From positions 248,001-312,000 of the forward strand of contig CP075495.1 of NCBI GenBank assembly GCA_021613535.1: a DNA stretch of 64,000 nt, read 5' to 3'. Source of the stretch: Adineta vaga. Taxonomy: Eukaryota; Rotifera. The translations under genes and the position numbers were made by a program. Within the stretch, counting starts at the first letter, position 1, and every line of letters begins with the position of its first letter. The notes under the pieces are model-generated. The model made no database searches. It was given only the letters and a program-made list of their open reading frames with translations, and was not told the DNA's origin. Positions 33,741 to 45,172 of this stretch are shown piece by piece.

Positions 33741-34894
33741 GTGAAAGATATGGCTATACATACCGACCGATGTCCACTTTTCAATAGACCGGCAGGTGAG
33801 ACTATATATACCCATGTATTCTTCATTTCTTCTATATTTACTAGTCCGTCACTTATGACTATTCATGTCGGTGGCATCTACTTTCCAATAGACCAGCAGG
33901 CAAAGAGGAAAGTGATGATATGTTATAAACTACATCCTATCTTCTTGACTGTTTACAATCAATCTCAATGGATTTAGTGCAATGGCCAACACCCACGCCA
34001 TCAGGTAGTGAGACTGGTAAGTTTATTTGAGAAATAATAATGAAATTTCATATTTCTTTTATAGGTAGTTCAAGTATTGAGAAAAGTAAGTTTATATCTA
34101 AATTAATAAGGAGACTTTATTTTTCTATTGTAAGTTATTAAAGTCATCCAAAAGCTTCCGTTGGAAACCTTTACTGGGGAACCTGGTGTGCTGCTAGGTA
34201 AGAATGCTATGGTGTCAAAGGTTTGGTTTAGAGTCTTTGGGGTTCTGATTCCAACAGTTTGATACTGAATCTTTCATTAAAAACTTTTTGGGTACATTAT
34301 GTGAAATGGTTTTGTACGGAACCTTCATGATCCCTTTTTCCGAAAGGATTTTATACAAAACCTTTTTTGTGCGGAACCAATAAGTGGTTTCGACTTTGTG
34401 CCCAGAGGAAGATCCTTTTTTGGGTTTGTAGGAATCCGTTTTTTAGAGTATAGTCTCGAGTACCGGCGAAAAAAGTGCGCAACTGTTAAGTTCAGAACAG
34501 GAGAAAAAGGTTTTGTACTAAGATATAACACTCTTGTCAAGTTCATCGAGAAGCACTAAAAGTTTCGAATACTACTAAGAAACTTTTCTGTGGTACTGAA
34601 CTGAAAAGTTTCCAAAGAGAAGAATCTTTTTAGCGATATTCGCGAAGATTCTTTCTAGGTTAGTGGAATTCTTGTTGTGTGGGAATGGATGCTTTCTATT
34701 GAAACACTCAGATTCGCACCCTTAACCTCAACATGATGTATGATTCAGAAGAAGCTTAATGTTCACAGACGCAAACTGTTTATTACTGCAACTTCTATGG
34801 AGTTTTGACCGGAACATGGTCACCGTTATGTTTCTTTTCAAGATCAATTTTTTTAGCTTTTGAGCACTGTATATATCTGATTGAATATTGCAGT
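33741..34894. other. Intergenic with duplicated segment and GGTTTCG words
   Basis: A segment near 33770-33800 (GATGTCCACTTTTCAATAGA) is repeated imperfectly near 33870-33900. GTAAGT...TAG pairs near 34018 and 34085 could be introns around tiny exons, but no protein is recognisable. 34190-34680 contains GGTTTTGTA/AAAACC-type words resembling the MITE and the satellite. The glycosyltransferase promoter should lie in the last few hundred bases. Confidence 0.4.
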
Positions 34895-36427
34895 ATGGCT
34901 AAGATAAAAGTTATTGGTATAAGATACTCATGGCGGACGTTGTTCTCTATAGCTATAGTATTTATTCTGTACAATGTTTACACAGTTTTAATAAAAGTCG
35001 TTCTAAAAAATAAGATCGCGTGTCCCAATGATAACAATCTTATACACTGGTCTTTAACATCTCAATCTGACTATGTAATAAGTACTGATGATACATTAAA
35101 GAAAATGGGATTTAAATATGTGCACTTTGAATTAACCAATGAACATATTGACGTACTGCACAAACATGTTCCATCTGCTCCACCCAACGATTTTCGACGT
35201 TTACTGGAACGAGCACGTGCATTTGGTGACGGACTGAGACAACTAGAGGCCCTTCATATCATGAAACTGTGCGAATTTGTTGGATTTACAAAAATACCAC
35301 ATCTACCTATTAGTTCTTCGTTTTCCGATACGGACAGATTCATCACAACGCTCGTTAACTTAGAGAAAAATTTGTTTCCCTTTCTTTCGCGGTATTATCG
35401 ATCAGCACTTCACTTAAAATATTCATTCAGCGGTAGAGGCATAGTCTTAGCAGTTGGAAACCATCATGCTCAAATGGCTTATGCAAGTATTAGACTACTT
35501 CGCTCAATGAATTGCAATCTTCCTATTGAAATCTTTTACAATGGCGAGGAGGATCTGAATTCCAAAAATCGTAAGCAACTAGAGCAGTTATTATCTGTTG
35601 AAAGTCGAAATATTCAAGAGCTTATTGATGATACATTCGTCAAGGTGACTGGATGGGCTATAAAACCATTCGCAATCCTCTTTTCTCGCTTTGCTGAAGT
35701 GATTTTCATGGATGCTGACGTTGTTTTTCTTCAAGACCCTTCTAGCCTCTTTAATCATGTAGGTTATCAACGGGCTCGCGCTCTGTTTTACTATGATCGC
35801 ACAGTTGGTGAACCAAATCGGGAAACAGTCGCATGGTTATCTAGTTTGTTTCAGAAACCTTGGAACAAGCGGTTATCGCACGCAAATCGTATACTTGCAA
35901 ATCTCTCTCATGATAATCAAGAATCTGGCGTAATTGTACTCGACAAGCTTGCGCGATTTTCTGGTCTTTTAGTAACTTGTAAACTGAACTCTATAAATGA
36001 GAGGAATTCAATTACATATAAATTTTTTTATGGCGACAAAGAAACATTCTGGTTGGGCCAAGAAATGGTAGACGATGATTATGCATTTGATCCTCATTTG
36101 AGTGGTGCCATAGGGATAGCAGCGCACAATCTGAATCCTAAAGAGAAGTTAGCTACGATTTGTGGCACACAAATAGTTCATTTCGATACTGAAAGAAAAA
36201 TTCTTTGGTTTAATCAATTTGTGTTACTAGATAAATATAAATCATCCACGACTTTAGCTCATTTTGAACATTATGTACAAGAGCCTGGGATTTACAGTCA
36301 AAAATCAGACCATATATTTTGTCTTCATGTCACAGGACAAGTATTCCAGCTCACTGCAAATGAAAAAAAACTCATTGCTACTGTAATAAGTTATTGGAAC
36401 GAAGCCAAAAGCCTTATGAAACACTGA
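34895..36427 (+). CDS. GT71-type alpha-mannosyltransferase-like glycosyltransferase
   Basis: Intact single-exon gene of 510 residues. It would transfer a hexose, by family alpha-1,3-mannose, from a nucleotide sugar in the Golgi lumen. Start 34895 (MAKIKVIGIRYS) is preferred over the ATG-equivalent at 34805 because it puts the membrane anchor (about residues 14-37, LFSIAIVFILYNVYTVLIKVVL region) in the usual type II position. Conserved features are GIVLAVGNHHAQMAYASIRL, LPIEIFYNGEEDL and the DXD metal site MDADVVFLQDP (D273, D275). The nearest family known to me is fungal MNN1/MNT-type (GT71). Absence of introns and fungal-type similarity suggest horizontal acquisition, common in bdelloids; this needs a tree. 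It is flanked by decayed repeats only. Confidence 0.8.
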   Translation: MAKIKVIGIRYSWRTLFSIAIVFILYNVYTVLIKVVLKNKIACPNDNNLIHWSLTSQSDYVISTDDTLKKMGFKYVHFELTNEHIDVLHKHVPSAPPNDFRRLLERARAFGDGLRQLEALHIMKLCEFVGFTKIPHLPISSSFSDTDRFITTLVNLEKNLFPFLSRYYRSALHLKYSFSGRGIVLAVGNHHAQMAYASIRLLRSMNCNLPIEIFYNGEEDLNSKNRKQLEQLLSVESRNIQELIDDTFVKVTGWAIKPFAILFSRFAEVIFMDADVVFLQDPSSLFNHVGYQRARALFYYDRTVGEPNRETVAWLSSLFQKPWNKRLSHANRILANLSHDNQESGVIVLDKLARFSGLLVTCKLNSINERNSITYKFFYGDKETFWLGQEMVDDDYAFDPHLSGAIGIAAHNLNPKEKLATICGTQIVHFDTERKILWFNQFVLLDKYKSSTTLAHFEHYVQEPGIYSQKSDHIFCLHVTGQVFQLTANEKKLIATVISYWNEAKSLMKH

Positions 36428-36624
36428 ATTACATCCTTCCAGTTACTTATTTCGCTTTCAGATCTTTAACATTTGAAAAAGCCTGGGCGATAGTGGCATC
36501 GTGAGGGGTAGGACAACGTGGGCTCATCAAAGAACCGGTCGATATGTTCTCCTTTGATTTCAGGAACTTCTCTTAAACAGTTAAAACTATATTCATTAGC
36601 TTCCTTTTCATACACTCTTTTAAG

Positions 36625-36703
36625 CGGGTGTGGGTGTGGTTGTGGGTTTGGGTATATCTTCTTTACTCATCCACATGTACACGCACACGCACACCCACAC
36701 CCT
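36625..36703. repeat. Telomere-like foldback
   Basis: G-rich arm 36625-36653 (GCGGGTGTGGGTGTGG and variants), an AT-rich spacer and C-rich arm 36676-36703 (CACGCACACCCACACCC). Same geometry as the arrays at 27482, 32496 and 55085, about 200 bp downstream of the glycosyltransferase stop. Confidence 0.7.
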
Positions 36704-36841
36704 CAAGATGCATTTTCATTTTGGAACAAATGGATGTGTTAGTTAACTTTTCGAACAGAAGAAGAAATCTCGTCTTTCTTTTCACTGAAATTTATCTTTG
36801 AGATAAATTTTAACAAAAGCAATATTATTGATTAAGATCAT

Positions 36842-37050
36842 TGTAACGACAAAGATATCACCTCAGGGGGTGATATCAATATAATATCATCTCTCCCAAT
36901 CATGCGTATCCTCTTATTCTTCTCTCTCTTCCTCTCTCTATATAAGCGTGCATTGTATTGTAGAGTGGTTACACTCTGGGTATGTGAGATAGCCGAATAA
37001 ACATCTATACCGTGAGAAGCGGTCAGCTACTCAACCAGTTTATCGTTACA
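36842..37050 (+). repeat. Solo LTR, same family as 3010-4717
   Basis: 209 bp, TGTAACGA...CGTTACA, with the 5-bp duplication ATCAT at 36837-36841 and 37051-37055. TATATAAG and AATAAA are on the plus strand, so orientation is opposite to the full element. It differs from the 3010 LTR by a small internal deletion and several substitutions, indicating an older insertion reduced by LTR-LTR recombination. Confidence 0.85.
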
Positions 37051-37172
37051 ATCATAACTTCAGAAAATGAACATTCTATATCAGAATCATTTTTTCTGAA
37101 TAGAACGATTCTTTTTATTCTAAAATTCAAAAAGAAAACAAAAATCAACCTCGTTTTTATGAGTTTAATCAA

Positions 37173-37284
37173 AGTAGAACTGTAAAAAGAGTTTTTTAAA
37201 AACCGAAAAATGAAGCAGAAAATAAAAAAGAAATTTTTCATTTTATACGAGCTTTCGATGCTAATCATGCATCATCATCAGGTA
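37173..37284 (-). repeat. Pseudo-LTR, 3' copy
   Basis: 112 bp, apparently identical to 41539-41650. Contains a hammerhead-like core (CTGATGA ... GAAA, minus strand). Direct orientation relative to the 5' copy. Confidence 0.8.
37240..37284 (-). ncRNA. Hammerhead-ribozyme-like core in pseudo-LTR
   Basis: The minus strand reads CTGATGA, then GATGC-loop-GCATC (stem II), then GAAA. These are the invariant parts of a hammerhead core. Hammerheads are known in the pseudo-LTRs of Penelope-like elements. Stems I and III were not convincingly paired, so catalytic activity is uncertain. Confidence 0.45.
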
Positions 37285-37704
37285 GATCATTAAAAAGATT
37301 TATTATATAGCGATATTTTATAACAATGATATAATTAGAAAGAAAAACTTGAAAAATTATATAAATTATTGATTGAGATAAATTGTTTTATCGGAATATG
37401 TAAAGAATTAATAAATAAAACTTAAGAGAATTGAGGGAATAAGATTGATTATAATAACAAAGATTTCATAATAATTAGAATAAATATAATTTTTGTCGAA
37501 ATTAAATTGGAATACAAACTGGTCTTATTCAGATAAATATAATTAACTTAATTAATGTAGATTTTAGAAGTAATTGGAAATTACGCAGATAATTAATGAT
37601 TGATTATGAAAAAAGGTTAATAAATAAATCAAATTGAAATCTTGTAAAAGATAAATAGAATAATTACGAATTAACTAATGAGAATTCATGATTGATAAAA
37701 TAGA
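37285..37704 (-). other. 3' UTR of the Penelope-like element
   Basis: Extremely AT-rich non-coding stretch between the stop codon and the 3' pseudo-LTR. Its inverted counterpart is 43734-44156, differing at only a few positions (for example TACAAGATTT versus TATAAAATTT). Confidence 0.7.
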
Positions 37705-40700
37705 CTAAAAAATACAGGTTTTAAACGAAATATCGTTGATTGCTATGTTGTTAAATTTTTTGGTTAAGATAGTTTCTTTTATTTCTCTTTTCTTCTCATT
37801 ACCTTCATTTGCTAATACAGCGACATCTTCAAATTTAAATTTGTGATTGTACGTTATTATATGATTCATTAAGTTACTATGTTTAGGTTTATCACTATTA
37901 ATGTTCTCTTGATGTTGTTTCATTCTTTCTTGGATAGTCTTACTTGTTTGTCCTATATATACTTTATCACACGCACCACAGTTAACTTGATATATAACTC
38001 CACTTTTATTGATTTGTTCACCTTTTAAATTGTTAATGAAAAAATTTCCAATTGTTTTATTCTTTTTAAAAATTATTCTAACATTGATGTTTAATTTCTT
38101 AAATAAATTTGTTAATTTTCTACTGTAGATATATGATTCTTTTCCCAAATAACTTAGTACAATGTTAATTCTATCATCATTTTGCATATGATTATTATTC
38201 GAATTATAATTACTCATGCTATTTGATGTTATCTTATTGTTATCATTATTTATATTTAAATTCATGTTGTTATTAATTATTTGATTATTAACATCACAAT
38301 TATTCTTTTGTTGCTTAATTTGATTATGTATATAAGCTGGATTATTATTAAAACAATTCTCAATTATTGAATGATTATCTATTTCATGGTTATTAATGAT
38401 TAATTTAATGTCGTGCTTAATATTCTGGTTAGTATTATTCTCATTGTTATTCAGAATATTGTTGTTTAGAATTGGTTTATTAATCATATTGTTGTTATCA
38501 ATTCTGATCTTATCTTGTTGTGGTTTCTTGTTTTTTTGATGATTACACATGGTTGATTTAAGATTATTCGATTGATTATCAATTGTATTAATATTTCTTT
38601 CTTTCTTATGATCATTGTTTAAATTATTGTTGTTATCATTCTTTATATTCAAATTCTTTTCAATATTATTAATTACTTCATGTATCATGTGTTGATTCAT
38701 AGATTTATTTAAGACTTTATCTGATATTGGATTAACTTTCTTAGGTTGTGGTGTTTCTTTAACTATGTTATTATTGTTATTATATTGTATTGATGATAAG
38801 GATGATGATATACTGCTGCTATTTGTATTATTATTCAATTTCAACTTTTCTGTGTCAGATATTAATTGATCGAAAGGTACGATAATTGATCTATTAATGT
38901 TTAAATGGTTAGGCTTGTTATATTTTATATCTTGTTTATTTATTCTTGAATTATCATAAGTTATTGGTTCAATTGAGTTATTATTTAATTGAGTATCGAA
39001 ATTCAAATTCGTATTATTTGTATGTGTTATTTCAAATAATTGTTGATTATCTAATTCTCGATTCATTACGTTATTCAGTTGATATGTATTATCAATATTA
39101 TTATTTAATGATTGAATGTTAATGTTATTTTGGTTATTATTCATATGTAAATTATGTATCAATAAGGTACTATTATTATTATTTGTTATCTGTTGTTTAA
39201 TGTTTATATTTGTATAAGATAATGATCTTCTTTTTTCTTTAGGATTTTCATCATTTAAATTAACATAGAATATATGGTTATTTGATGAAGTACTACATTG
39301 TGATAAATATCTATGATGATTAGAAATTGTTTCATTCGATTGATTACTATTAAAATTATTATTATTATTGATGCTTAATTGTTCCATTTGTATTTGATTA
39401 ACAATATCAGAATTATTACTAGTAATGTTTAATTTTTCATTATTATTATTTTCAATGGTATTAGTAGTAGTATTATTCATATTATCAATCTTTATCATAT
39501 CATTATTTATTATATTAATGTTGATATTATCTTTATTGTTATTATTGATGGTAACGTGATTGTTAGTTGTATTCATTATAATATTATTTTGATTTGTATT
39601 CAATAATATTCTTTCTCTTTCTTTAAGTAATGTTCGTTCTATTGTTCTTCTGATAATTTTTATTGGATAACCATTGTTATTAAGAACGGATTTAATATGA
39701 TCTATTTCAATGTTCAATAGTGAGTCATTTGAACATATTCGATATGCTCTTATAGTTAAAGTTCTGATCAAACCGATTTTTTGATATTGTGGTAAACAAG
39801 CATCCCATTTCATATAAAGATTGGTATGAGTTGTCTTTCTGTAAAGTGAAGTTTCAATGACATTATGATTCCGTGTTAACTTCACATCTAAGAATGCAAG
39901 TGATCTATCTCTTTCTGATTCATGTGTAAATTTTATATTGATATGTAATGAGTTAATATAATTCAAGATCTTCAATGCATCATCTTTTGTCCCTTGGATG
40001 ATAGTGAAAACATCATCTACATAATGATACCAAATCTTGATATTCAATTCTGGATTGTTTAATATGTATTTTTCTTCTAGATCACATACAAATATATTTG
40101 CTAAAATAGGAGCCAAAGGTGAGCCCATGGCTACACCTTGTATTTGTCGATAATAATTATTATAAAAGCGAAAGTGTAAATTACGTACGGCTAAGTTAAA
40201 AAGAATAAATAATTCATTTTTTGTGATTTTGTTTATTTTAGTACGTTTTTTATTTTGAAAGATAAGTTCAACTGCTATTTCAATAGCTTCAGAGACGGGC
40301 ACATTAGGATACAATTGCTCAATATCAAAACTTAACATTAATTCGTTATCATCGATTGGTTTATGTTTAATCAGTTTAACAAAACTAAATGAATCTTTAA
40401 TGTAAGATTGGCTTTCGTTACGTACTGATTTAATGACATTCGATAAAAAACCAGCTATTTCATAACTTGGAGCATTATACATAGCAATGATTGGTCTTAA
40501 TGGACAATTGGTTTTATGAATTTTCACAGTACAATATAAGACTGGAATTGAACTACCAGATATAAATAACTCATCATAGATCTGTTTAGTAATTTTCTTT
40601 TCTTTTAATAATGCAGATAATCTACGATTAATAATTCCTTCATCTATTCTAGATTCATCATTTGCTATTTTAAGGAATTTATTTGGATCACTTAGCATTT

Positions 40701-41634
40701 CATTAACTTTCTTAATATAATCTACTTTATCCATACATACTACAGCATTTCCTTTGTCAGCACGTAAAATAACCAACGATTTATCACTTTTTAATTCTCT
40801 CAATGCAACATGTTCTTCTTGACTTAAATTTGAGATACGTTTAGTTTTAATTCTATTTATCATATCATTTGAAATTATCTTGATTTGATTACAAATAGGT
40901 TGCCATGGTATTTTCTTTTTCTCTAACTCATCTCGAATTCTTATCATACCATATTCAATTTCAGTTTGTATATTTAAAGGTTGAATGACTTTCTGTCCAA
41001 TGCAAAATTTCCATCCTCGACTGAGTAATTTCAATTGAGGTATGGTTAGTAATTGTGATGATAAATTGTAAACTAATTTTTCATGAGGAAGAAGTGGAGC
41101 ACGAGTATGATCAGCAACAGCACTTAATAATGTAGATAATTTATTTTCTTGTAAATTTTTAAACCTAGCGATTTCATATTGTTGTTTATCATATAAATGC
41201 AATTTAATACGGTAACGGTGATGTGCTGAGAATGTATTAAAAAGACCATCTAATCTCTTTTCATCTAATTCTCTTCTTATTTTAATTAATTTTTTTTGGT
41301 GTTGATTATATTCTATCATTAATAATTCACGTTGAAATTTCTTAACTGCAGGTGATGATGCCAGATGTTTATTAGCTAATTTAAAACGGATGAATTTTGG
41401 TGTTAAATTATAAATAAGACACATTCTAATATAATCAATATCACATTGTACTTTTGCTAATTTAACTGTCAGTCTCTCTATATACCTAAATCTTTTTAAC
41501 GCGCATTCGCCATACTTCAATCGAATGCAGTTAATCAAAGTAGAACTGTAAAAAGAGTTTTTTAAAAACCGAAAAATGAAGCAGAAAATAAAAAAGAAAT
41601 TTTTCATTTTATACGAGCTTTCGATGCTAATCAT
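37705..41634 (-). CDS. Penelope-like reverse transcriptase with GIY-YIG endonuclease
   Basis: 1309 codons, uninterrupted. Reverse-transcriptase motifs in order: [62 protein letters not shown] (catalytic YVDD at about residues 538-541) and [16 protein letters not shown]. About 450 residues of Asn-rich low complexity follow (about 690-1150). The C-terminal GIY-YIG nuclease is [18 protein letters not shown] (about 1220) with downstream Arg, His and Glu (ERMKQHQE). The enzyme copies element RNA at a nick made by its own nuclease. The first ATG lies inside the pseudo-LTR; a start at the internal Met (MKNFF) or later is possible. The Asn-rich linker is unusually long. Confidence 0.9.
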   Translation of the reverse strand: MISIESSYKMKNFFFIFCFIFRFLKNSFYSSTLINCIRLKYGECALKRFRYIERLTVKLAKVQCDIDYIRMCLIYNLTPKFIRFKLANKHLASSPAVKKFQRELLMIEYNQHQKKLIKIRRELDEKRLDGLFNTFSAHHRYRIKLHLYDKQQYEIARFKNLQENKLSTLLSAVADHTRAPLLPHEKLVYNLSSQLLTIPQLKLLSRGWKFCIGQKVIQPLNIQTEIEYGMIRIRDELEKKKIPWQPICNQIKIISNDMINRIKTKRISNLSQEEHVALRELKSDKSLVILRADKGNAVVCMDKVDYIKKVNEMLSDPNKFLKIANDESRIDEGIINRRLSALLKEKKITKQIYDELFISGSSIPVLYCTVKIHKTNCPLRPIIAMYNAPSYEIAGFLSNVIKSVRNESQSYIKDSFSFVKLIKHKPIDDNELMLSFDIEQLYPNVPVSEAIEIAVELIFQNKKRTKINKITKNELFILFNLAVRNLHFRFYNNYYRQIQGVAMGSPLAPILANIFVCDLEEKYILNNPELNIKIWYHYVDDVFTIIQGTKDDALKILNYINSLHINIKFTHESERDRSLAFLDVKLTRNHNVIETSLYRKTTHTNLYMKWDACLPQYQKIGLIRTLTIRAYRICSNDSLLNIEIDHIKSVLNNNGYPIKIIRRTIERTLLKERERILLNTNQNNIIMNTTNNHVTINNNNKDNININIINNDMIKIDNMNNTTTNTIENNNNEKLNITSNNSDIVNQIQMEQLSINNNNNFNSNQSNETISNHHRYLSQCSTSSNNHIFYVNLNDENPKEKRRSLSYTNINIKQQITNNNNSTLLIHNLHMNNNQNNINIQSLNNNIDNTYQLNNVMNRELDNQQLFEITHTNNTNLNFDTQLNNNSIEPITYDNSRINKQDIKYNKPNHLNINRSIIVPFDQLISDTEKLKLNNNTNSSSISSSLSSIQYNNNNNIVKETPQPKKVNPISDKVLNKSMNQHMIHEVINNIEKNLNIKNDNNNNLNNDHKKERNINTIDNQSNNLKSTMCNHQKNKKPQQDKIRIDNNNMINKPILNNNILNNNENNTNQNIKHDIKLIINNHEIDNHSIIENCFNNNPAYIHNQIKQQKNNCDVNNQIINNNMNLNINNDNNKITSNSMSNYNSNNNHMQNDDRINIVLSYLGKESYIYSRKLTNLFKKLNINVRIIFKKNKTIGNFFINNLKGEQINKSGVIYQVNCGACDKVYIGQTSKTIQERMKQHQENINSDKPKHSNLMNHIITYNHKFKFEDVAVLANEGNEKKREIKETILTKKFNNIAINDISFKTCIF

Positions 41635-41650
41635 GCATCATCATCAGGTA
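41539..41650 (-). repeat. Pseudo-LTR, 5' copy, overlapping the ORF start
   Basis: Direct repeat of 37173-37284. It includes the hammerhead-like core at about 41604-41649; the first ATG of the long frame (41632-41634) lies in the loop of its stem II. Confidence 0.75.
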
Positions 41651-42045
41651 AGAAAAATATGCGGATTTACTGATCAATGAAAGTATATAAAGATACTTTA
41701 ACAAAGGTTTCAATCGTTCCTTGTCATACACATATTCAATCAAATTCGATAGAAACAAATATTACAAAAGGTAACCCCATCTATCGCTATTCATGATTCA
41801 ACTCTATACTTCGGATTGACACCATGTCGCATGTTTTATTAAAAATAGAAATCAATACAAAAAAGAATAAAAAACCAACAAGAAAAATAAAAACAAAAAA
41901 AAATAAAAATAGAATTTCAAACAAAGTTTATTAAATCATTTTTTTCAATACATTTTCCTCAAACGATGATTATCTAACTCTGCAACATCTTTGAATACAC
42001 CTGACTTTGTACTCCACATACAGAAAAAGAAGGAACATTATTGAA
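41651..42045. other. Spacer between main and inverted Penelope-like copies
   Basis: About 395 bp of AT-rich sequence between the 5' pseudo-LTR and the truncation point of the inverted copy. It probably includes 5' element sequence. No coding potential was seen. Confidence 0.45.
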
Positions 42046-42050
42046 CACAA

Positions 42051-43733
42051 ATGGAACAATTAAGCATCAATAATAATAATAATTTTAATAGTAATCAATC
42101 GAATGAAACAATTTCTAATCATCATAGATATTTATCACAATGTAGTACTTCATCAAATAACCATATATTCTATGTTAATTTAAATGATGAAAATCCTAAA
42201 GAAAAAAGAAGATCATTATCTTATACAAATATAAACATTAAACAACAGATAACAAATAATAATAATAGTACCTTATTGATACATAATTTACATATGAATA
42301 ATAACCAAAATAACATTAACATTCAATCATTAAATAATAATATTGATAATACATATCAACTGAATAACGTAATGAATCGAGAATTAGATAATCAACAATT
42401 ATTTGAAATAACACATACAAATAATACGAATTTGAATTTCGATACTCAATTAAATAATAACTCAATTGAACCAATAACTTATGATAATTCAAGAATAAAT
42501 AAACAAGATATAAAATATAACAAGCCTAACCATTTAAACATTAATAGATCAATTATCGTACCTTTCGATCAATTAATATCTGACACAGAAAAGTTGAAAT
42601 TGAATAATAATACAAATAGCAGCAGTATATCATCATCCTTATCATCAATACAATATAATAACAATAATAACATAGTTAAAGAAACACCACAACCTAAGAA
42701 AGTTAATCCAATATCAGATAAAGTCTTAAATAAATCTATGAATCAACACATGATACATGAAGTAATTAATAATATTGAAAAGAATTTGAATATAAAGAAT
42801 GATAACAACAATAATTTAAACAATGATCATAAGAAAGAAAGAAATATTAATACAATTGATAATCAATCGAATAATCTTAAATCAACCATGTGTAATCATC
42901 AAAAAAACAAGAAACCACAACAAGATAAGATCAGAATTGATAACAACAATATGATTAATAAACCAATTCTAAACAACAATATTCTGAATAACAATGAGAA
43001 TAATACTAACCAGAATATTAAGCACGACATTAAATTAATCATTAATAACCATGAAATAGATAATCATTCAATAATTGAGAATTGTTTTAATAATAATCCA
43101 GCTTATATACATAATCAAATTAAGCAACAAAAGAATAATTGTGATGTTAATAATCAAATAATTAATAACAACATGAATTTAAATATAAATAATGATAACA
43201 ATAAGATAACATCAAATAGCATGAGTAATTATAATTCGAATAATAATCATATGCAAAATGATGATAGAATTAACATTGTACTAAGTTATTTGGGAAAAGA
43301 ATCATATATCTACAGTAGAAAATTAACAAATTTATTTAAGAAATTAAACATCAATGTTAGAATAATTTTTAAAAAGAATAAAACAATTGGAAATTTTTTC
43401 ATTAACAATTTAAAAGGTGAACAAATCAATAAAAGTGGAGTTATATATCAAGTTAACTGTGGTGCGTGTGATAAAGTATATATAGGACAAACAAGTAAGA
43501 CTATCCAAGAAAGAATGAAACAACATCAAGAGAACATTAATAGTGATAAACCTAAACATAGTAACTTAATGAATCATATAATAACGTACAATCACAAATT
43601 TAAATTTGAAGATGTCGCTGTATTAGCAAATGAAGGTAATGAGAAGAAAAGAGAAATAAAAGAAACTATCTTAACCAAAAAATTTAACAACATAGCAATC
43701 AACGATATTTCGTTTAAAACCTGTATTTTTTAG
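42051..43733 (+). pseudogene. Asn-rich linker plus GIY-YIG endonuclease, truncated copy
   Basis: 560 open codons with apparently the same protein as the C-terminal 560 residues of the main copy, but no reverse transcriptase. The first ATG (42051) follows the truncation by a few bases. If expressed it would be an isolated GIY-YIG nuclease with an Asn-rich tail. Confidence 0.8.
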
Positions 43734-44156
43734 TCTATTTTATCAATCATGAATTCTCATTAGTTAATTCGTAATTATTCTATTTATCTTTTATAAAATT
43801 TCAATTTGATTTATTTATTAACCTTTTTTCATAATCAATCATTAATTATCTGCGTAATTTCCAATTACTTCTAAAATCTACATTAATTAAGTTAATTATA
43901 TTTATCTGAATAAGACCAGTTTGTATTCCAATTTAATTTCGACAAAAATTATATTTATTCTAATTATTATGAAATCTTTGTTATTATAATCAATCTTATT
44001 CCCTCAATTCTCTTAAGTTTTATTTATTAATTCTTTACATATTCCGATAAAACAATTTATCTCAATCAATAATTTATATAATTTTTCAAGTTTTTCTTTC
44101 TAATTATATCATTGTTATAAAATATCGCTATATAATAAATCTTTTTAATGATCTAC

Positions 44157-44195
44157 CTGATGATGATGCATGATTAGCATCGAAAGCTCGTATAA
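44157..44195 (+). ncRNA. Hammerhead-like core, inverted copy
   Basis: CTGATGA at 44157-44163, stem II GATGC/GCATC, GAAA at 44182-44185. Same element as in the minus-strand pseudo-LTRs, with the upstream context ATGATCTAC shared with the 3' copy. Confidence 0.45.
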
Positions 44196-44246
44196 AATGA
44201 AAAATTTCTTTTTTATTTTCTGCTTCATTTTTCGGAGTTTAATCAA

Positions 44247-45172
44247 TTAATGATTATTCTTTCTCTTTTTCTTTCTCACCTTTAACATTCATTATTCTAA
44301 CATTGATATGAGTATCTATTATTAACCGTGGAATTAACTTATTATCTTATCATTTTTCATCTTACACTAACACACATTAAGCTGTTTGTTCATATTCATC
44401 ATTTCTATCCCATAACGTTAGTTTATTTGTATTGATTCGAATGAAATATCCGATTAGATTTGTTTTAATATGGGATCAGTTAAATAATCTCAGGAGTTTC
44501 AGTATATATTTGTCGATCATATGTGTCATTGGGTATGAGATCGAATATGATTTTTTATATATGATCTCTATTACGACATCATCATGTTAACATAGAAACT
44601 GAAAGATTAAAACATTAAGAAGTTGAACATTTCAATTCTTTTTCTTACCTCTTACGTTTATTGACATCTATCGCTTATTCTTTTTACATGCTATTTGAAT
44701 TTAATTTTCAAGAAATAGGATATTTAGAATATTTTAGCAGATGAAAATTCGGAACTAAATAAATCAGCTGAATAACGTTTGTTCGTTATATTTCTTTTTC
44801 AAGATTCCATTTATTTACATCTTGAGATTTCGATTATATTCAAATCGATTTTTTTTCAACATGTTTCGCTATTCATTTTCATACATCAATCATTAGTCTT
44901 ACTTTAAACATATGAAATGAACATAGATATAGTTGTATGGATCAATTTTTATGATAAAAAGTCTTTCTCGAAGAAAATGATCAAATATCGTATTTTTTTA
45001 TTTGATTTTGTTATTTCAATTTCGTTATTGATATAAAAAACGACAACAGTTACTTTTGAAAAAATGAAAAATTCAACTGAGACATCTCATAGATAAATAG
45101 ATAGATAAGATAATATATGATTAATGATCATTACGTAACTCCTTGAATCGATTCATATTTTCATTTGATCAT
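44247..45172. other. Intergenic, nothing recognised
   Basis: AT-rich sequence with no supported gene, RNA or repeat. Confidence 0.4.

Larger units (their letters stand above)
37173..44234 (-). mobile_element. Penelope-like element (GIY-YIG type) with inverted partial copy
   Basis: Composite of 7.06 kb flanked by the 12-bp direct repeat GAGTTTAATCAA (37161-37172 and 44235-44246), a likely target duplication. The main copy runs on the minus strand: pseudo-LTR (41539-41650), one 1309-codon frame (41634-37705), an AT-rich 3' UTR and a second pseudo-LTR (37173-37284). A 5'-truncated copy in the opposite orientation fills 42046-44234 and is nearly identical to the corresponding 3' part. Direct pseudo-LTRs and inverted partial copies are typical for Penelope-like elements. 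The intact frame and near-identity suggest recent activity. Confidence 0.88.
42046..44234 (+). mobile_element. Inverted, 5'-truncated Penelope-like copy
   Basis: Starts abruptly inside the Asn-rich region (first shared codons [10 protein letters not shown]) and continues through the GIY-YIG domain, the 3' UTR and part of the pseudo-LTR up to the 12-bp duplication at 44235. It pairs with 37205-39390 as a 2.2-kb near-perfect inverted repeat. Confidence 0.88.
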
